64,000 bases of DNA from Trichomonas tenax (taxonomy: Eukaryota > Parabasalia > Trichomonadida > Trichomonadidae). The notes beneath the pieces are model-generated. The model had not been told where the DNA came from. It saw only the letters and a list, made by a program, of their open reading frames with translations, and searched no databases. Below, piece after piece: positions 40,639 to 50,527 of the stretch; the stretch's first letter is position 1, and the number at the start of each line of letters is the position of its first letter. The stretch lies in contig JALKBU010004900.1 of assembly GCA_023091735.1 (NCBI GenBank), forward strand, positions 1 to 64,000, given 5' to 3'. The position numbers and the translations under genes were made by a program.

Positions 40639-42024
40639 ATGGAGCTTGAAGAGATCGTCAATGATCCAGAGATGGCCCCAATGCCAGATAATCAATCCAA
40701 AATTGGAAAGGTAGCGATTGGTATTGATGGTTTGCCCATTCAGCAGGCTCCAGATGTCCCAAGACAAGAGGAAGAAGATATTAATGAAAAAACAGAAAAA
40801 TTAGAACCAAAGAAGACTGTCAGCTTCCTTGGAACATGTTTTAATCTGTTAAACTCCGTTTTAGGAATTGGTCTGTTATCTGTTCCGAATTCTTTCATAA
40901 ATTCAGGAATTATCATGTCGTACGTAGTTTTAGTCATCATGGCAATTCTATCGTATTTCTCTACAAGTATAGTTATCAAGCTTCAGTATGAAACCGGAAC
41001 TGAGGGCTTCGATGAGCTTGCTTTAAAGATCCTTGGCAATGCTGGTTCTATCATACTATCTGTGTTAACGCTGTTGTTCCTGTCGTGCGGTCTTCTTTCT
41101 TATCTAATTGTTGCTGGCGATATGTTGAAGTCGTGGTTGACACTTGCTGGATTGAATTTGGGTACAAAAATATGGTGGAGAGCTCTCCTCATATTCTGTT
41201 ACGCTATTGTTTTGCCAATTGTACTTACAATTCCAAGGAATATATCATTCTTACAATATTTCTCGACAGCAACTGTGATTTGCATCGGATTCTTCTTAGT
41301 TGTCATGATTTATAAGGCATTTTCTATTATTCCGAAGAAGGGAATGAATTCTACCGTTGACATCTGGAAACTTGACTTCAAATTGTTCTCAACATTGTCG
41401 ATTGATTCAATTACTTTCTCACTCCCATGTGTTGTACTCCCATCAATGAAGCTTTTCGTCCCAGACCTCAAAAAGAGACAAAGCGTTGTTTTAACAACTA
41501 TTATTTTCTGTTTAGTTATTGTCGGCGTTACAGGCATCACTGGATATTTAATATTCGGTAAAAATACATCTGACAATATCTTAAACAGCTTCGAAAACAA
41601 TGATATTGTGATCATCATTGTTCGTGTTGGTTTCTTCATTGTTGTTACATGCGCTTATCCATTACTTAGCCAGGCTGTGCTCGGAAGCTGGTCACAGCTT
41701 ATCTTTAAGATTAACAGCCCCAATTCACTTCCAAATGGAAAGAGATACTTCATTTTAGCTCTTACAAATGGTATTCCACTAATTATTGCTATGTTCCTTT
41801 CACAAATCAAGCCAGCTCTCGGTGTTTCTGGAGCTTTAGGTGGCTGCATTGTTAACTACATGTATCCAGGCATCCTTTACTTCAAGAACTCCAAGGAGAA
41901 ATGGACTCATTGGAAGAACATCCTTTGCTTGCTTCTTGCTGCTTTTGGCTTAGTTGCTGGTTGTATTGCCACATACTTGGCCATACTGGATGCTATTGCT
42001 GCTTTTTCTTCAAAATCGGCTTAA
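40639..42024 (+). CDS. Amino-acid transporter, AAAP/SLC38-like
   Basis: A 461-residue membrane protein. A soluble acidic N-terminus (about 1-58) is followed by about eleven membrane helices. The first helix has the AAAP signature FNLLNSVLGIGLLSVPNSF (Aa_trans family), with an unwound GIGLLS segment that binds the substrate. Loops contain conserved-looking SCGLLSYLIVAGD, TIPRNISFLQYFS and ITGYLIFG. Family members move neutral or cationic amino acids with protons or sodium across the plasma or lysosomal membrane. Trichomonads rely on amino acids for energy, so import is plausible; the substrate cannot be told. The frame is intact and the length usual. Confidence 0.85.
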   Translation: MELEEIVNDPEMAPMPDNQSKIGKVAIGIDGLPIQQAPDVPRQEEEDINEKTEKLEPKKTVSFLGTCFNLLNSVLGIGLLSVPNSFINSGIIMSYVVLVIMAILSYFSTSIVIKLQYETGTEGFDELALKILGNAGSIILSVLTLLFLSCGLLSYLIVAGDMLKSWLTLAGLNLGTKIWWRALLIFCYAIVLPIVLTIPRNISFLQYFSTATVICIGFFLVVMIYKAFSIIPKKGMNSTVDIWKLDFKLFSTLSIDSITFSLPCVVLPSMKLFVPDLKKRQSVVLTTIIFCLVIVGVTGITGYLIFGKNTSDNILNSFENNDIVIIIVRVGFFIVVTCAYPLLSQAVLGSWSQLIFKINSPNSLPNGKRYFILALTNGIPLIIAMFLSQIKPALGVSGALGGCIVNYMYPGILYFKNSKEKWTHWKNILCLLLAAFGLVAGCIATYLAILDAIAAFSSKSA

Positions 42025-42546
42025 GCTTCACATATATATTTTAGTTTATATCCTTTAGATAAATTGTTTAATTTCAATATTCATTATTTTGAAAAACTTC
42101 TTTAGTATTTAGCTATACATCTTATTTATTCGAGCTAACATAGGGCAAATATACATGCAATAACATTTTCACTTAAGAAATATGTTCATTTCGCTTAATA
42201 TCTCCGCATTTTCATATATTATCAATTAGTTTGTCTAATAAACCCAAATTGACGACACCAGCTTAGCTTCTTGATTTTCTGCAATTATCCATTCACTTTA
42301 TCCAGTTTGCAGTGAATGGATAAATTTGAGAAAGCGTTTTTTGCTGATCTTATTTGAGATTTGAATTATGCACATCATCTGCTTTATAACAAATGCAAAA
42401 TTACATATATGACCAAGAAAATTGGGTGAAGCTTTCATTAAATTGGATATTGGATTGCACAGATGTAGTGGATGATATAATCAAGAAAAATAAGAAATTT
42501 TAAAACTAATTTCGCAAAATAAAATTGAATGATTCACAAAATTTAA
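42025..42546. other. Intergenic with 13-bp hairpin
   Basis: A perfect inverted repeat, TTATCCATTCACT (42285-42297) and AGTGAATGGATAA (42311-42323), has a 13-base loop. Otherwise AT-rich, with no gene seen. Confidence 0.5.
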
Positions 42547-44271
42547 ATGAATAAAACTTTAGCAGCTCTTTCACTCAGTTTAAATCGATTCCCATTTTAC
42601 AATGGCATCGCTAACAGTGGCAGAGCTTCCGTTCATTTCCACAATTTCAAAGTCAGAAATTCATTTTCATCTTTTATAAATATCAATTCTTATTCGGAAA
42701 ATCTCAAAATCTCCGGATCTTCATTCAGTAGATTCCTCAGGTCTGCTATCAAAGTTGATTCATCAGCAGATATGACTAGCGTCATGCAGGCCAGCCATAC
42801 CAAAATCGATGCTGAGAAATCCGATGTTTTCATTATTGACACTTCTTTTACGCATTGCTATGATATGTCAGAAAATGGTGGCGCTATACACTTCGATAGA
42901 AAGACCCTTTCTGTTACAATGGATAGAGTCTTCTTTACTAAATGCTCCACAGCACAATCAGGCGGCGCATTCTACGCTTCTTTTGATAACGCAACTATAA
43001 TGAGAACATGCTTTGAAAAATGCGAAGCGTTAGAAAGTGGACACGCATTTTTCTTAAATCTTAACACAAAGGAGTTCACGGCTAATTTCACAGAAGTTTC
43101 AATCATGCACTGCTGCCCAGCCGAATCCAAGACAGGTAAGGCTGCAGCTCTATTTTTAACAGGTAATTATAGACTTCAATTAACGAACACATCAGATAAC
43201 CACGCCAGAGGCTTCGCTGCAGCCTATGGTTCTCTCGGATCAAATTCACTTCTTATATCTTTCAACGAATTTCAGAATTGTTCCTCAACAAACGTTTTGA
43301 GAATGTTAGACCTTCAGAAATCGCTTTTAATCGGCTTTTCTAACTTTTTAAACAACAAGGCTTCAACGTCCCTTGTTGAAACATCTGCTGACAACCTCTT
43401 CACCAATATTGTCTTTATTAATAACCAAGCCCCACTTCTTTTCAGTGGAGATCCAACAAAGTTAGTTGTTGCTGACAGTTCTATAGACACCGAGACTAAT
43501 ATGGACAAGGCAGAGACACCAGGTCTCATCATCTCAAAGGATATTGATCCTCATGCGATGAACTTCGTCTTTGTTGGACATTGCCGTGTCGTTGCCGAGC
43601 AAGAAGGTATCGATGGTCCAGCCAGGATGAAATCCATCATCAAAGAGGTTCCACAGAAGAATATTGCACATTTCGAGAAAATATCACAGAACCTTTCATT
43701 CATTCCACCATCAATCACACCACGCCAGGTCCTGAAAACAGAAGAACCAGAAATTGAACCAGATGTCTTCACACATCGTCCAGAAAGACACGGTCCAACA
43801 AGAACTCGTAGAGTCTTCAATCCAAACATTGTTGACCCAGATCCAAACAGATCACATCCAGCCAGAAACAACACACATCCAAGAGTTGGTGTAATTACAC
43901 CAGTTAATGTCCCAGTTCGTAACATCCCGCAGGATACAAAGTCAAGAGTGAACCAGCCAAGAGTTATTGCTCCAACAGCTAGCTTTTCACCATCAGAGAC
44001 GTTCTACAAGTCTAGAACATTCCTTCCATCTCTCCAGTTCACCGCATCTCAGTCACCTGCCCAATCATTAATTCCATACGTTTTATATTCGGCTGCAGGC
44101 TTCGTAGTTTTCGCCGTTTTGACCTCCTTCTTGTTCTTAAAGAGTAGTGATGCAGGATATAACTTAATGACACCATCTGAATCTGCAGACTCTCGTATCT
44201 CTGATTATGCTTCATCCACGAGTACAACAATCACAATGACTGCCGAATCCTCAACATCTGTTGTTGTCTAA
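42547..44271 (+). CDS. Pmp-like beta-helix surface protein with C-terminal TM
   Basis: A 574-residue protein. Residues about 25-330 have the repeat rhythm of a right-handed parallel beta-helix, with GGAIHF and GGAFYA repeats and FxxC/N turns (FTKCSTAQSGGAF, FNEFQNCSS, FLNNKASTS). These resemble chlamydial polymorphic outer-membrane-protein (Pmp) repeats, which trichomonads also carry in surface families. A Pro/Arg/Thr-rich stalk runs at about 370-500. One TM helix (about 505-530, PYVLYSAAGFVVFAVLTSFL) and a Ser/Thr-rich cytoplasmic tail follow. A classical signal peptide is not evident at this ATG, so the true N-terminus or secretion route is uncertain. Role inferred as adhesion or surface coat. 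The stop codon overlaps TAAA. Confidence 0.75.
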   Translation: MNKTLAALSLSLNRFPFYNGIANSGRASVHFHNFKVRNSFSSFININSYSENLKISGSSFSRFLRSAIKVDSSADMTSVMQASHTKIDAEKSDVFIIDTSFTHCYDMSENGGAIHFDRKTLSVTMDRVFFTKCSTAQSGGAFYASFDNATIMRTCFEKCEALESGHAFFLNLNTKEFTANFTEVSIMHCCPAESKTGKAAALFLTGNYRLQLTNTSDNHARGFAAAYGSLGSNSLLISFNEFQNCSSTNVLRMLDLQKSLLIGFSNFLNNKASTSLVETSADNLFTNIVFINNQAPLLFSGDPTKLVVADSSIDTETNMDKAETPGLIISKDIDPHAMNFVFVGHCRVVAEQEGIDGPARMKSIIKEVPQKNIAHFEKISQNLSFIPPSITPRQVLKTEEPEIEPDVFTHRPERHGPTRTRRVFNPNIVDPDPNRSHPARNNTHPRVGVITPVNVPVRNIPQDTKSRVNQPRVIAPTASFSPSETFYKSRTFLPSLQFTASQSPAQSLIPYVLYSAAGFVVFAVLTSFLFLKSSDAGYNLMTPSESADSRISDYASSTSTTITMTAESSTSVVV

Positions 44272-44805
44272 AATTTTTGTCGTAAGAATTATTTATCTTT
44301 TTTTATCATTCAAGCATTTATAACCCCACGAAATCACCAAATGCATATGAGCATAAACATGAGTAACATTTTCATTTTGCAACAAAATTATAAAAACAAA
44401 AAAAAACAAAATTTGACAATATCATCGATAATTATATTAATAAAATGAAAGCATGGATACAATATCATCATCTTTCATTTGTTGAATCGTAACAATGATT
44501 TTCATTTGAATTGTTTATCGACAACAAAATTCAATTACTGAATCAAGCTTTCAGGGCCAGCAAGCTACCACTTGCGCATATAGGTTATAGCATGGCCTTC
44601 GAAAGCAAAGAAATCAAAATGAAATTAGTCGTACATTTTTTTACGTCACTTTTTGTCAAAAGGAATAAGTCGTACATTTCTTTTTTATCGAATAAATCGT
44701 GATTTAGCTACATGAAAATTCAACGCAGAATCGTTTTAAACTTTACAACCCCTTAAATAAAAAAACGCTTACAAGTATAAATGAAGGGGATGGAAAATTG
44801 AAAGA
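44272..44805. promoter_or_regulatory. Intergenic with AACCCCTTAAATAA and GAAGGGGATGG
   Basis: A GC-richer patch at about 44540-44605 stands out, but no gene is supported. Upstream of the next ATG lie ACAACCCCTTAAATAA (44746-44761) and ATGAAGGGGATGG (44780-44792), resembling the GGGG words near other starts. Confidence 0.4.
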
Positions 44806-45318
44806 ATGAAATGCTACTTTTATCAAATATTCTCAAAAATGGATCTCAAAGATGTTGATCCCAACTCCAGGAAAGTCCCGAGAAACTTTCTAACAGATGA
44901 TGAAAAGAAAACTATTATCAGGCTCATGAAGAAAGGATTAAGTCCCACTCATATTGCTCGAAACTTAAATCATAGTGTACGACAAATTAAGAATTTCATA
45001 CATGAGAAAAACAAAAACATGGAAAATAAGTTCACTCGTGAACAAGACAGAATTATTATCGAACAAATTAAATTGGGAAATCAATCTCCATCTGTGATTG
45101 CAAAACTTCTTCAGAACAAAACTGATTGGATGGTTAGGAATAGGATCAAGCTTTACAAACGAAGATTTTGTGGAATTGAAAATCTGCCTGACATTGAGCT
45201 ATTTCTTGACCAGTTCTATGGGCATGAGGAAAGCTTCGACTGCTTGAAAATTTTTGATTCAATGTCTTTGATTATCAACAAGATATCATATTCCGAGCAT
45301 TTCTCATTTGATGAATAG
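44806..45318 (+). CDS. Myb-like DNA-binding protein
   Basis: A 170-residue protein with two Myb/SANT-like three-helix repeats. Repeat 1 is at about 33-75 (LTDDEKKTIIRLMKKGLSPT, then ARNLNHSVRQIKNF). Repeat 2 is at about 82-130 (FTREQDRIIIEQIKLGNQSP, then AKLLQNKTDWMVRNRIKLYK). The regular Trp residues are mostly replaced by Leu, Ile or Phe, common in the trichomonad Myb family, which regulates transcription. The C-terminal 45 residues are unclassified. Two in-frame ATGs, 44806 and 44839, are both possible; the second (MDLKDVD) loses only a hydrophobic leader that is not needed by the domains. It ends with TAG. Confidence 0.75.
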   Translation: MKCYFYQIFSKMDLKDVDPNSRKVPRNFLTDDEKKTIIRLMKKGLSPTHIARNLNHSVRQIKNFIHEKNKNMENKFTREQDRIIIEQIKLGNQSPSVIAKLLQNKTDWMVRNRIKLYKRRFCGIENLPDIELFLDQFYGHEESFDCLKIFDSMSLIINKISYSEHFSFDE

Positions 45319-46165
45319 GATTTTCATCTAATTACTGTTATTTGTTTATGCATGTTAAAATATTTTTTACTTATGTTTATTTTATAACAATAATTCAAAT
45401 ATTGCCAACATTATTTAAAGACATACTCTGTTTTAGATTTATCAGCATGCTTTGAGCATATGGTGCAACAATTTGGTCACTGTGCTTAAATTTGAAATAC
45501 AATATTAGCAATGAAAAAATATTTGATGGTGATTAATTGTGTGTTTTACAACCGAAACTCGATCTACAGCTAGTAATTGACGACGGTAACCCATATTTAC
45601 TATATATTTCAACACAAAAGCAAATGATTCGTTTGAAAATGATTTTTACATATTCTAGCCATCAACCATTGTCTTTCTGAACGAATCATTTATACAACTA
45701 CGATATACAAGACAATTTGCAGCAATTACAAACTTCAAAAACAATCAACAGAACAAATTTGATCAAAAAAATTGTCTGATTTTTTTTGTTAAGTAGTTAA
45801 GATTCGCACATGTGATAGATTGCTTCCATATTACTACGCATGAGGGTTTAATAATCTATTTTGCCGTTTTCAAAAAAATATCGTATATCATCTATGTAAC
45901 AGCGTGTTTTATGGTTTTGAATTATGGAATGCTATATCATAGTATGTGTACCAAATTGATCACCTAATATTGAATTTCCATCCAACAAGTGAAAAATTGA
46001 TATCAATTTGTAACATGTAACTATTTTACTTTGCCTTAATATGTTCCAAGAGCTCTCAAAACCGTATCGAAGACATTTATTGAAAGACTTCTTTCATGCG
46101 ATGCATTTAATTATACAACTGATTGATATGTAATTTGACTTCATACCTACCGAAATCTTATTACT
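45319..46165. other. Intergenic with one medium hairpin
   Basis: AT-rich. The inverted repeat AAATGATTCGTT (45622-45633) / AACGAATCATTT (45680-45691) has a 46-base loop with weak further pairing. No gene seen. Confidence 0.4.
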
Positions 46166-46289
46166 TTGCATACTCTTTGTTGTTATTGTTGTTTTTGTTT
46201 TGTTTTACAAAAGAATTATTGCTTATTGTCCAAGTTTTGTGGATATCAGATTAGATATTATATTTTAGGTATTTTTCCTTCTTTCATGT

Positions 46290-46694
46290 ATGTACAGAGA
46301 TATTGGTCGTTGTTTTCTGATGATTGCCAGCCTTGTTCGCGATTTTTCCTTCCTACACCTTGTGAAAATACTACTGGAAGACCAAATAATTTCTAAATAT
46401 CTCACTGAATTTTTCAATGCGTCCTTTAAGGTTATTTTAATGAAAGAATTTAATGAGGAAGTACTTAAAGACTTATTGTGGAGATATATGAGTATTAATG
46501 TTCCTACACCCAAATTCATGTTATACCAATATATACAATACTTGTTTGAAAGCTCAATCTAAACTCTTTTGATGAGAAAATATTCGTCAGGGCTTTATAA
46601 TCGTTTTCCCTCAGAGTTCCTCTCAACATGGGCCACATTTGGGCTTCCAGATTATATTGATTACGTAGAAAACACTATACATTTCATATTATAA
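46290..46694 (+). pseudogene. Frameshifted gene fragment, unknown family
   Basis: An open frame of 90 residues from ATG 46290 (MYRDIGRCFLMIASLVRDFS onward) ends at 46562. Coding-like sequence continues in other frames: NSFDEKIFVRAL and then RFPSEFLSTWATFGLPDYID up to a TAA at 46692-46694. The pieces read as one helical protein end broken by frameshifts. No family recognised. Low-copy gene decay is the simplest explanation. Confidence 0.4.
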
Positions 46695-46883
46695 TTGAAA
46701 TATCAATAACTATGTTAAACTTGTTCATTATAAGTTATAATATAACAAATGAAAAGCAGTGTTATGCTTTTCGCATATGATAGCATGCTTCCATTGCTAT
46801 GTTATGTGCAAAATTGAAAACTCTAATTTTAAAAAAGTACCAAAGATTTTTGAAGCAACCGTTTATAAATTTTCGAAGTGAAG

Positions 46884-49352
46884 ATGCTATTCATCCTATT
46901 ATCACAAGTACTATCACTCGAAAACAAGCCTGTTTATCCAAAACCAATATGCACAGATGGAACCGAATTCAATACGTATACTTACGCTTGCGAAACTAAA
47001 TGGTTGAAACCTGCAAACGCGATTTACAACTTTGATACAGAAGAATTCTCATGCAACGAGACTAACCAAGCTGTTCTATTCAAGAATGGTGATCAGGTCT
47101 GCACATTAGTTGATAACATCGATTACACACAATATACTGAAATTGAATACCACAAGCTATATTACAACAATGATTTAATTAGCGATTTTACTGCAAACTA
47201 CATTAATGTAACATACTTGAATAAAATTAAGGAGAGTTACGCTATATGCAAGTCAGTTCAATTAAAATCACACAAATCCTGTCAAGTTGTCGCAAATTAC
47301 TATGCTTCAACAGGATATGTTGAGACAAACAAAGCATACACTACATATACAAACCTATTCTTGCCAAGCACAAAATCAGGTGGATTATACGGATATTCAT
47401 ATTGGCTGAAAGGAATCCCGTGGGTATCATATCCAACATCAATTAGCCAGGTTAATGACAATGATTTAATTACATCAACTTTCAAATATCAGGATGTTTT
47501 AACTTTCATCCTCGCCAGATACGATTATGACGGTAATTTCATCGGATACAAGAAGATGACAGATAACTTTGTATACTGTGGTGGAAACAATAACGTGACA
47601 CAGATATGGAGAGTTATTGGAAGTAATTATGAAAGCCAGTGCCAGTTAAACATCACCGAGCTCAACTTCCAGGACAACCACTATATGTATGAGCCATTCT
47701 TCCTAGAAAATGGTGTCCTTCGCCCTGTTCCAGTCATGGTTAATGGTGCATCATCGACAAGGCCATACAGAAGGTTCTTCATAACCGCTGATTACGTTAC
47801 TAATAACAAGATTATATATGCATCAAATATCAAAATGACAATAACACTTCGTGAAGGAACTCACGATGAGATTCTTCCTCCTTTGTTTGAAATTACTTAT
47901 AAATCAGTATCCATGACAACGACAAACTCCCACCCATTCGAGTTTTCCGTTACATATGCAGAGATATTCAAGACATTCTGGAGATCCGTTATCATTGTCT
48001 CTGCTGTCTTTGGTGCTCTTGCATTTTCATATTTCTTGTTCAAGGCATTCACATATGTCCAGCACTTTGGTGAAGATGGTATCGATGGCAAGGTTATCAT
48101 CGGTTTGTTTGGTGAAATCCTTCACATTGTCGGCGTATTGCTGTTCTTCATCGTGTTTGTCTTCTCGTTCTATATTTTGTGCTTCTTCAAATGGCAGAAG
48201 AGTCTTTTCATGTTCCTTCCTGATGCAGATGACCTGTTCAACCTCACAATTATGCAGTGGGTTGCTTTTGCATGCTTGTTTGTCTCTGTTGTTATCAAGA
48301 TTATACAAACAGCGTGCACAGATGTTTTCCTCATCGATTGGGAAACGCCAAGAGAGAAGAATCAACCAGTATCATCTTGGCGTCGCTTGATGATTTCTAA
48401 CGAGTTTGTTAGATTGTTCACCACAAGATCATATAATATCCCAACTACACTGATTATCATGCTATTCATTTTGACCGGATTCAAGACGAATCTTATGGCT
48501 TCTCCGATTCCATATACGCTATTGATTGATTTAGGAATCCCATACAAGATTTTAACATTTGCATACACAGCATTCTTGTGGTTGATATTCATGCTCGCAG
48601 AATGGATATTTACCACTTTCCTTAGATGGGGTATCCTTGGTAGCCCATTCACTAACTTCCTCGATCTTTGTGCTATGGCAAACTGCTCAGTCATAATGAT
48701 GGTATCAAATTCTTACGGCTATTACTTGCACGGCAGATCCGTCCATGTTCAGGCTGATGATAATATGATGTCACTTCATAATCAACTCTCTCAAGAGCAG
48801 GAAGGAAATATAGGTTTGAGAGGTTTGGTTCCTGGCACAACAGATCAAGTCTTTGAGATTTATTTGACACAGAACTTCAGAGCTGCGTTTAGACAGACAT
48901 ATGATTCAGTCCAGTCAGTTGTCAGACCTCGCGCCCTTGCAGGAGAGAAGAATATCACATGGGCATCTGTCTCATTAGAAGCTCTTCAGTCATACGACCA
49001 CCTCAACGCCTTCTTACAGAAATTTATTAGTGATGAAGCTCAGTATGAGGTAAAGCCAGCTCCATTTTCTCAGGCTTTCTTGGGTATTGCTCCGGCTGTT
49101 CAGGATAGAAGTGTGTTCCTCATTGAGAAGGATATCATGTTCAAGAACTCAATGCTTGCCGGAATTGAGTGGACATTGATGATATTCTATGTTCTTCTTT
49201 TCTGCGGTATTGAAACACAAACAAATTCACCACCAATTGCTGCCTTTGTGACATTCCTTGTTGATCTATTCATTGTCAAGGTTACTAAGGCCCGTGGCAA
49301 ATCAAATATCGCGAAGAAGTCTTTGATCGATAATAGATTCATCATCTCATAA
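46884..49352 (+). CDS. TMEM67: Meckelin (TMEM67/MKS3) homologue
   Basis: An 822-residue membrane protein. A signal peptide (MLFILLSQVLSLE) and a Cys-containing ectodomain (to about 360) are followed by several membrane helices starting at about 365, 406, 450, 520 and 560, and one near 765. The meckelin signatures are clear: DVFLIDWETPREKNQPVSSW (about 480) and, after the helices, FLDLCAMANCSV followed closely by YGYYLHGRS (about 590-617). Meckelin is a Frizzled-like protein of the ciliary transition zone in the MKS complex and is linked to ciliopathy in animals. Its presence suggests that a transition-zone gate component exists at the trichomonad flagellar base. The frame extends 6 bases upstream from GTG only; ATG at 46884 is used. 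Confidence 0.85.
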   Translation: MLFILLSQVLSLENKPVYPKPICTDGTEFNTYTYACETKWLKPANAIYNFDTEEFSCNETNQAVLFKNGDQVCTLVDNIDYTQYTEIEYHKLYYNNDLISDFTANYINVTYLNKIKESYAICKSVQLKSHKSCQVVANYYASTGYVETNKAYTTYTNLFLPSTKSGGLYGYSYWLKGIPWVSYPTSISQVNDNDLITSTFKYQDVLTFILARYDYDGNFIGYKKMTDNFVYCGGNNNVTQIWRVIGSNYESQCQLNITELNFQDNHYMYEPFFLENGVLRPVPVMVNGASSTRPYRRFFITADYVTNNKIIYASNIKMTITLREGTHDEILPPLFEITYKSVSMTTTNSHPFEFSVTYAEIFKTFWRSVIIVSAVFGALAFSYFLFKAFTYVQHFGEDGIDGKVIIGLFGEILHIVGVLLFFIVFVFSFYILCFFKWQKSLFMFLPDADDLFNLTIMQWVAFACLFVSVVIKIIQTACTDVFLIDWETPREKNQPVSSWRRLMISNEFVRLFTTRSYNIPTTLIIMLFILTGFKTNLMASPIPYTLLIDLGIPYKILTFAYTAFLWLIFMLAEWIFTTFLRWGILGSPFTNFLDLCAMANCSVIMMVSNSYGYYLHGRSVHVQADDNMMSLHNQLSQEQEGNIGLRGLVPGTTDQVFEIYLTQNFRAAFRQTYDSVQSVVRPRALAGEKNITWASVSLEALQSYDHLNAFLQKFISDEAQYEVKPAPFSQAFLGIAPAVQDRSVFLIEKDIMFKNSMLAGIEWTLMIFYVLLFCGIETQTNSPPIAAFVTFLVDLFIVKVTKARGKSNIAKKSLIDNRFIIS

Positions 49353-50527
49353 TCAAAATGTGATTTTGAACTATTTATTGTTTGTTAAAGTTAATTAAAT
49401 CATATTTATTAGATAATCAGTTAATTCCTCACCTGTCTTATGTCGCCAATCAAGATTTCAAACCTTTTGATTGTGATCAAATAATATTTTCATGATTAAA
49501 CTTAAATATCTGCCTATATCAATTATGAACTATCATATGCAATAGTATCCAAGCAGTTTGAACCTATGAAAATGGTTGAAAATATTGATTTATATGAATA
49601 ATAAAAAATTCACGAGCGATGTCCATGATAATATATGTTACACAAGCACATCATGCTTTGATCAAAACACAACTCAAGTATGTATGTTATCGATAAAATG
49701 AAATTCTTGAGAGGAACAAAAACCAGCACATAGATCTCTATCACTGTTCAGCAAAACCTTTCCCAAAGTGTAATGAATCCCTCTGATTAAAGCCCTTCTC
49801 ACTCCCTTCCTCCCAATGATCGTGGCAGCTATACATCGTATCTCGATACCCAATAGATAGAAAAATCTGGAAAATTTCTTAAATTTCATCACCAATTTAC
49901 CTATTCATTCATGGATACTATCAATTAATGTTGAGTATATTACTACACATTAATAATGCATGTATATATTTTTAGAAAACATCGCATATATAGTTGAAAT
50001 TAGTTAAATCTAATTCGTATCTCCAAAAGTTAGGTTGCTGCAGCATTCATATTACAGCTACAGGTTCATGTCTATACTGACACTATATCTACGAAAGATG
50101 ATGCAATAAAATTGGTTACAAATATTTTTATATATAGTGACTAAACGAAGCTTATGAACATATATAAAAGTCAAAATAATTATATATTGCTCGCTTAATA
50201 ATGCAAAATTCCGAATTTTTTAAAAAAAACACTATTAACTTCAATATAGTCTTGATTATGAATTTCTAACTGATTCATTACATATGTATATCTAGTAGTT
50301 AAAAGAATTTTTATGTGCGTTTAGCTGCTACACAATAGGACATAAAGATAATCTGAACTTTTTCCATCCGAGGGATAACCTTAAAGAGCGAGAAGGTCTT
50401 TCTCTGATTGAGTTGACAAAAATCATCCTTTCAAATTTTTGCCTTGAAACATGATAAATGGATTCAGCGCAGAGTGTAGATGCAAAATATTTGATTTGTC
50501 AATACATGAAAAATTCAAAAAATACAA
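49353..50527. other. 1.2-kb intergenic region with GC-richer island
   Basis: Mostly AT-rich. An island at about 49735-49860 has clearly more G and C than its surroundings and gives a fortuitous 73-residue minus-strand frame. A second patch lies at 50364-50415. Neither matches a tRNA, 5S rRNA or snRNA that I recognise. Confidence 0.35.

Noticed and set aside
49674..49895. 73-residue minus-strand frame in the GC-richer island
   Set aside because: Isolated, without promoter words or family features; composition explains the open frame.
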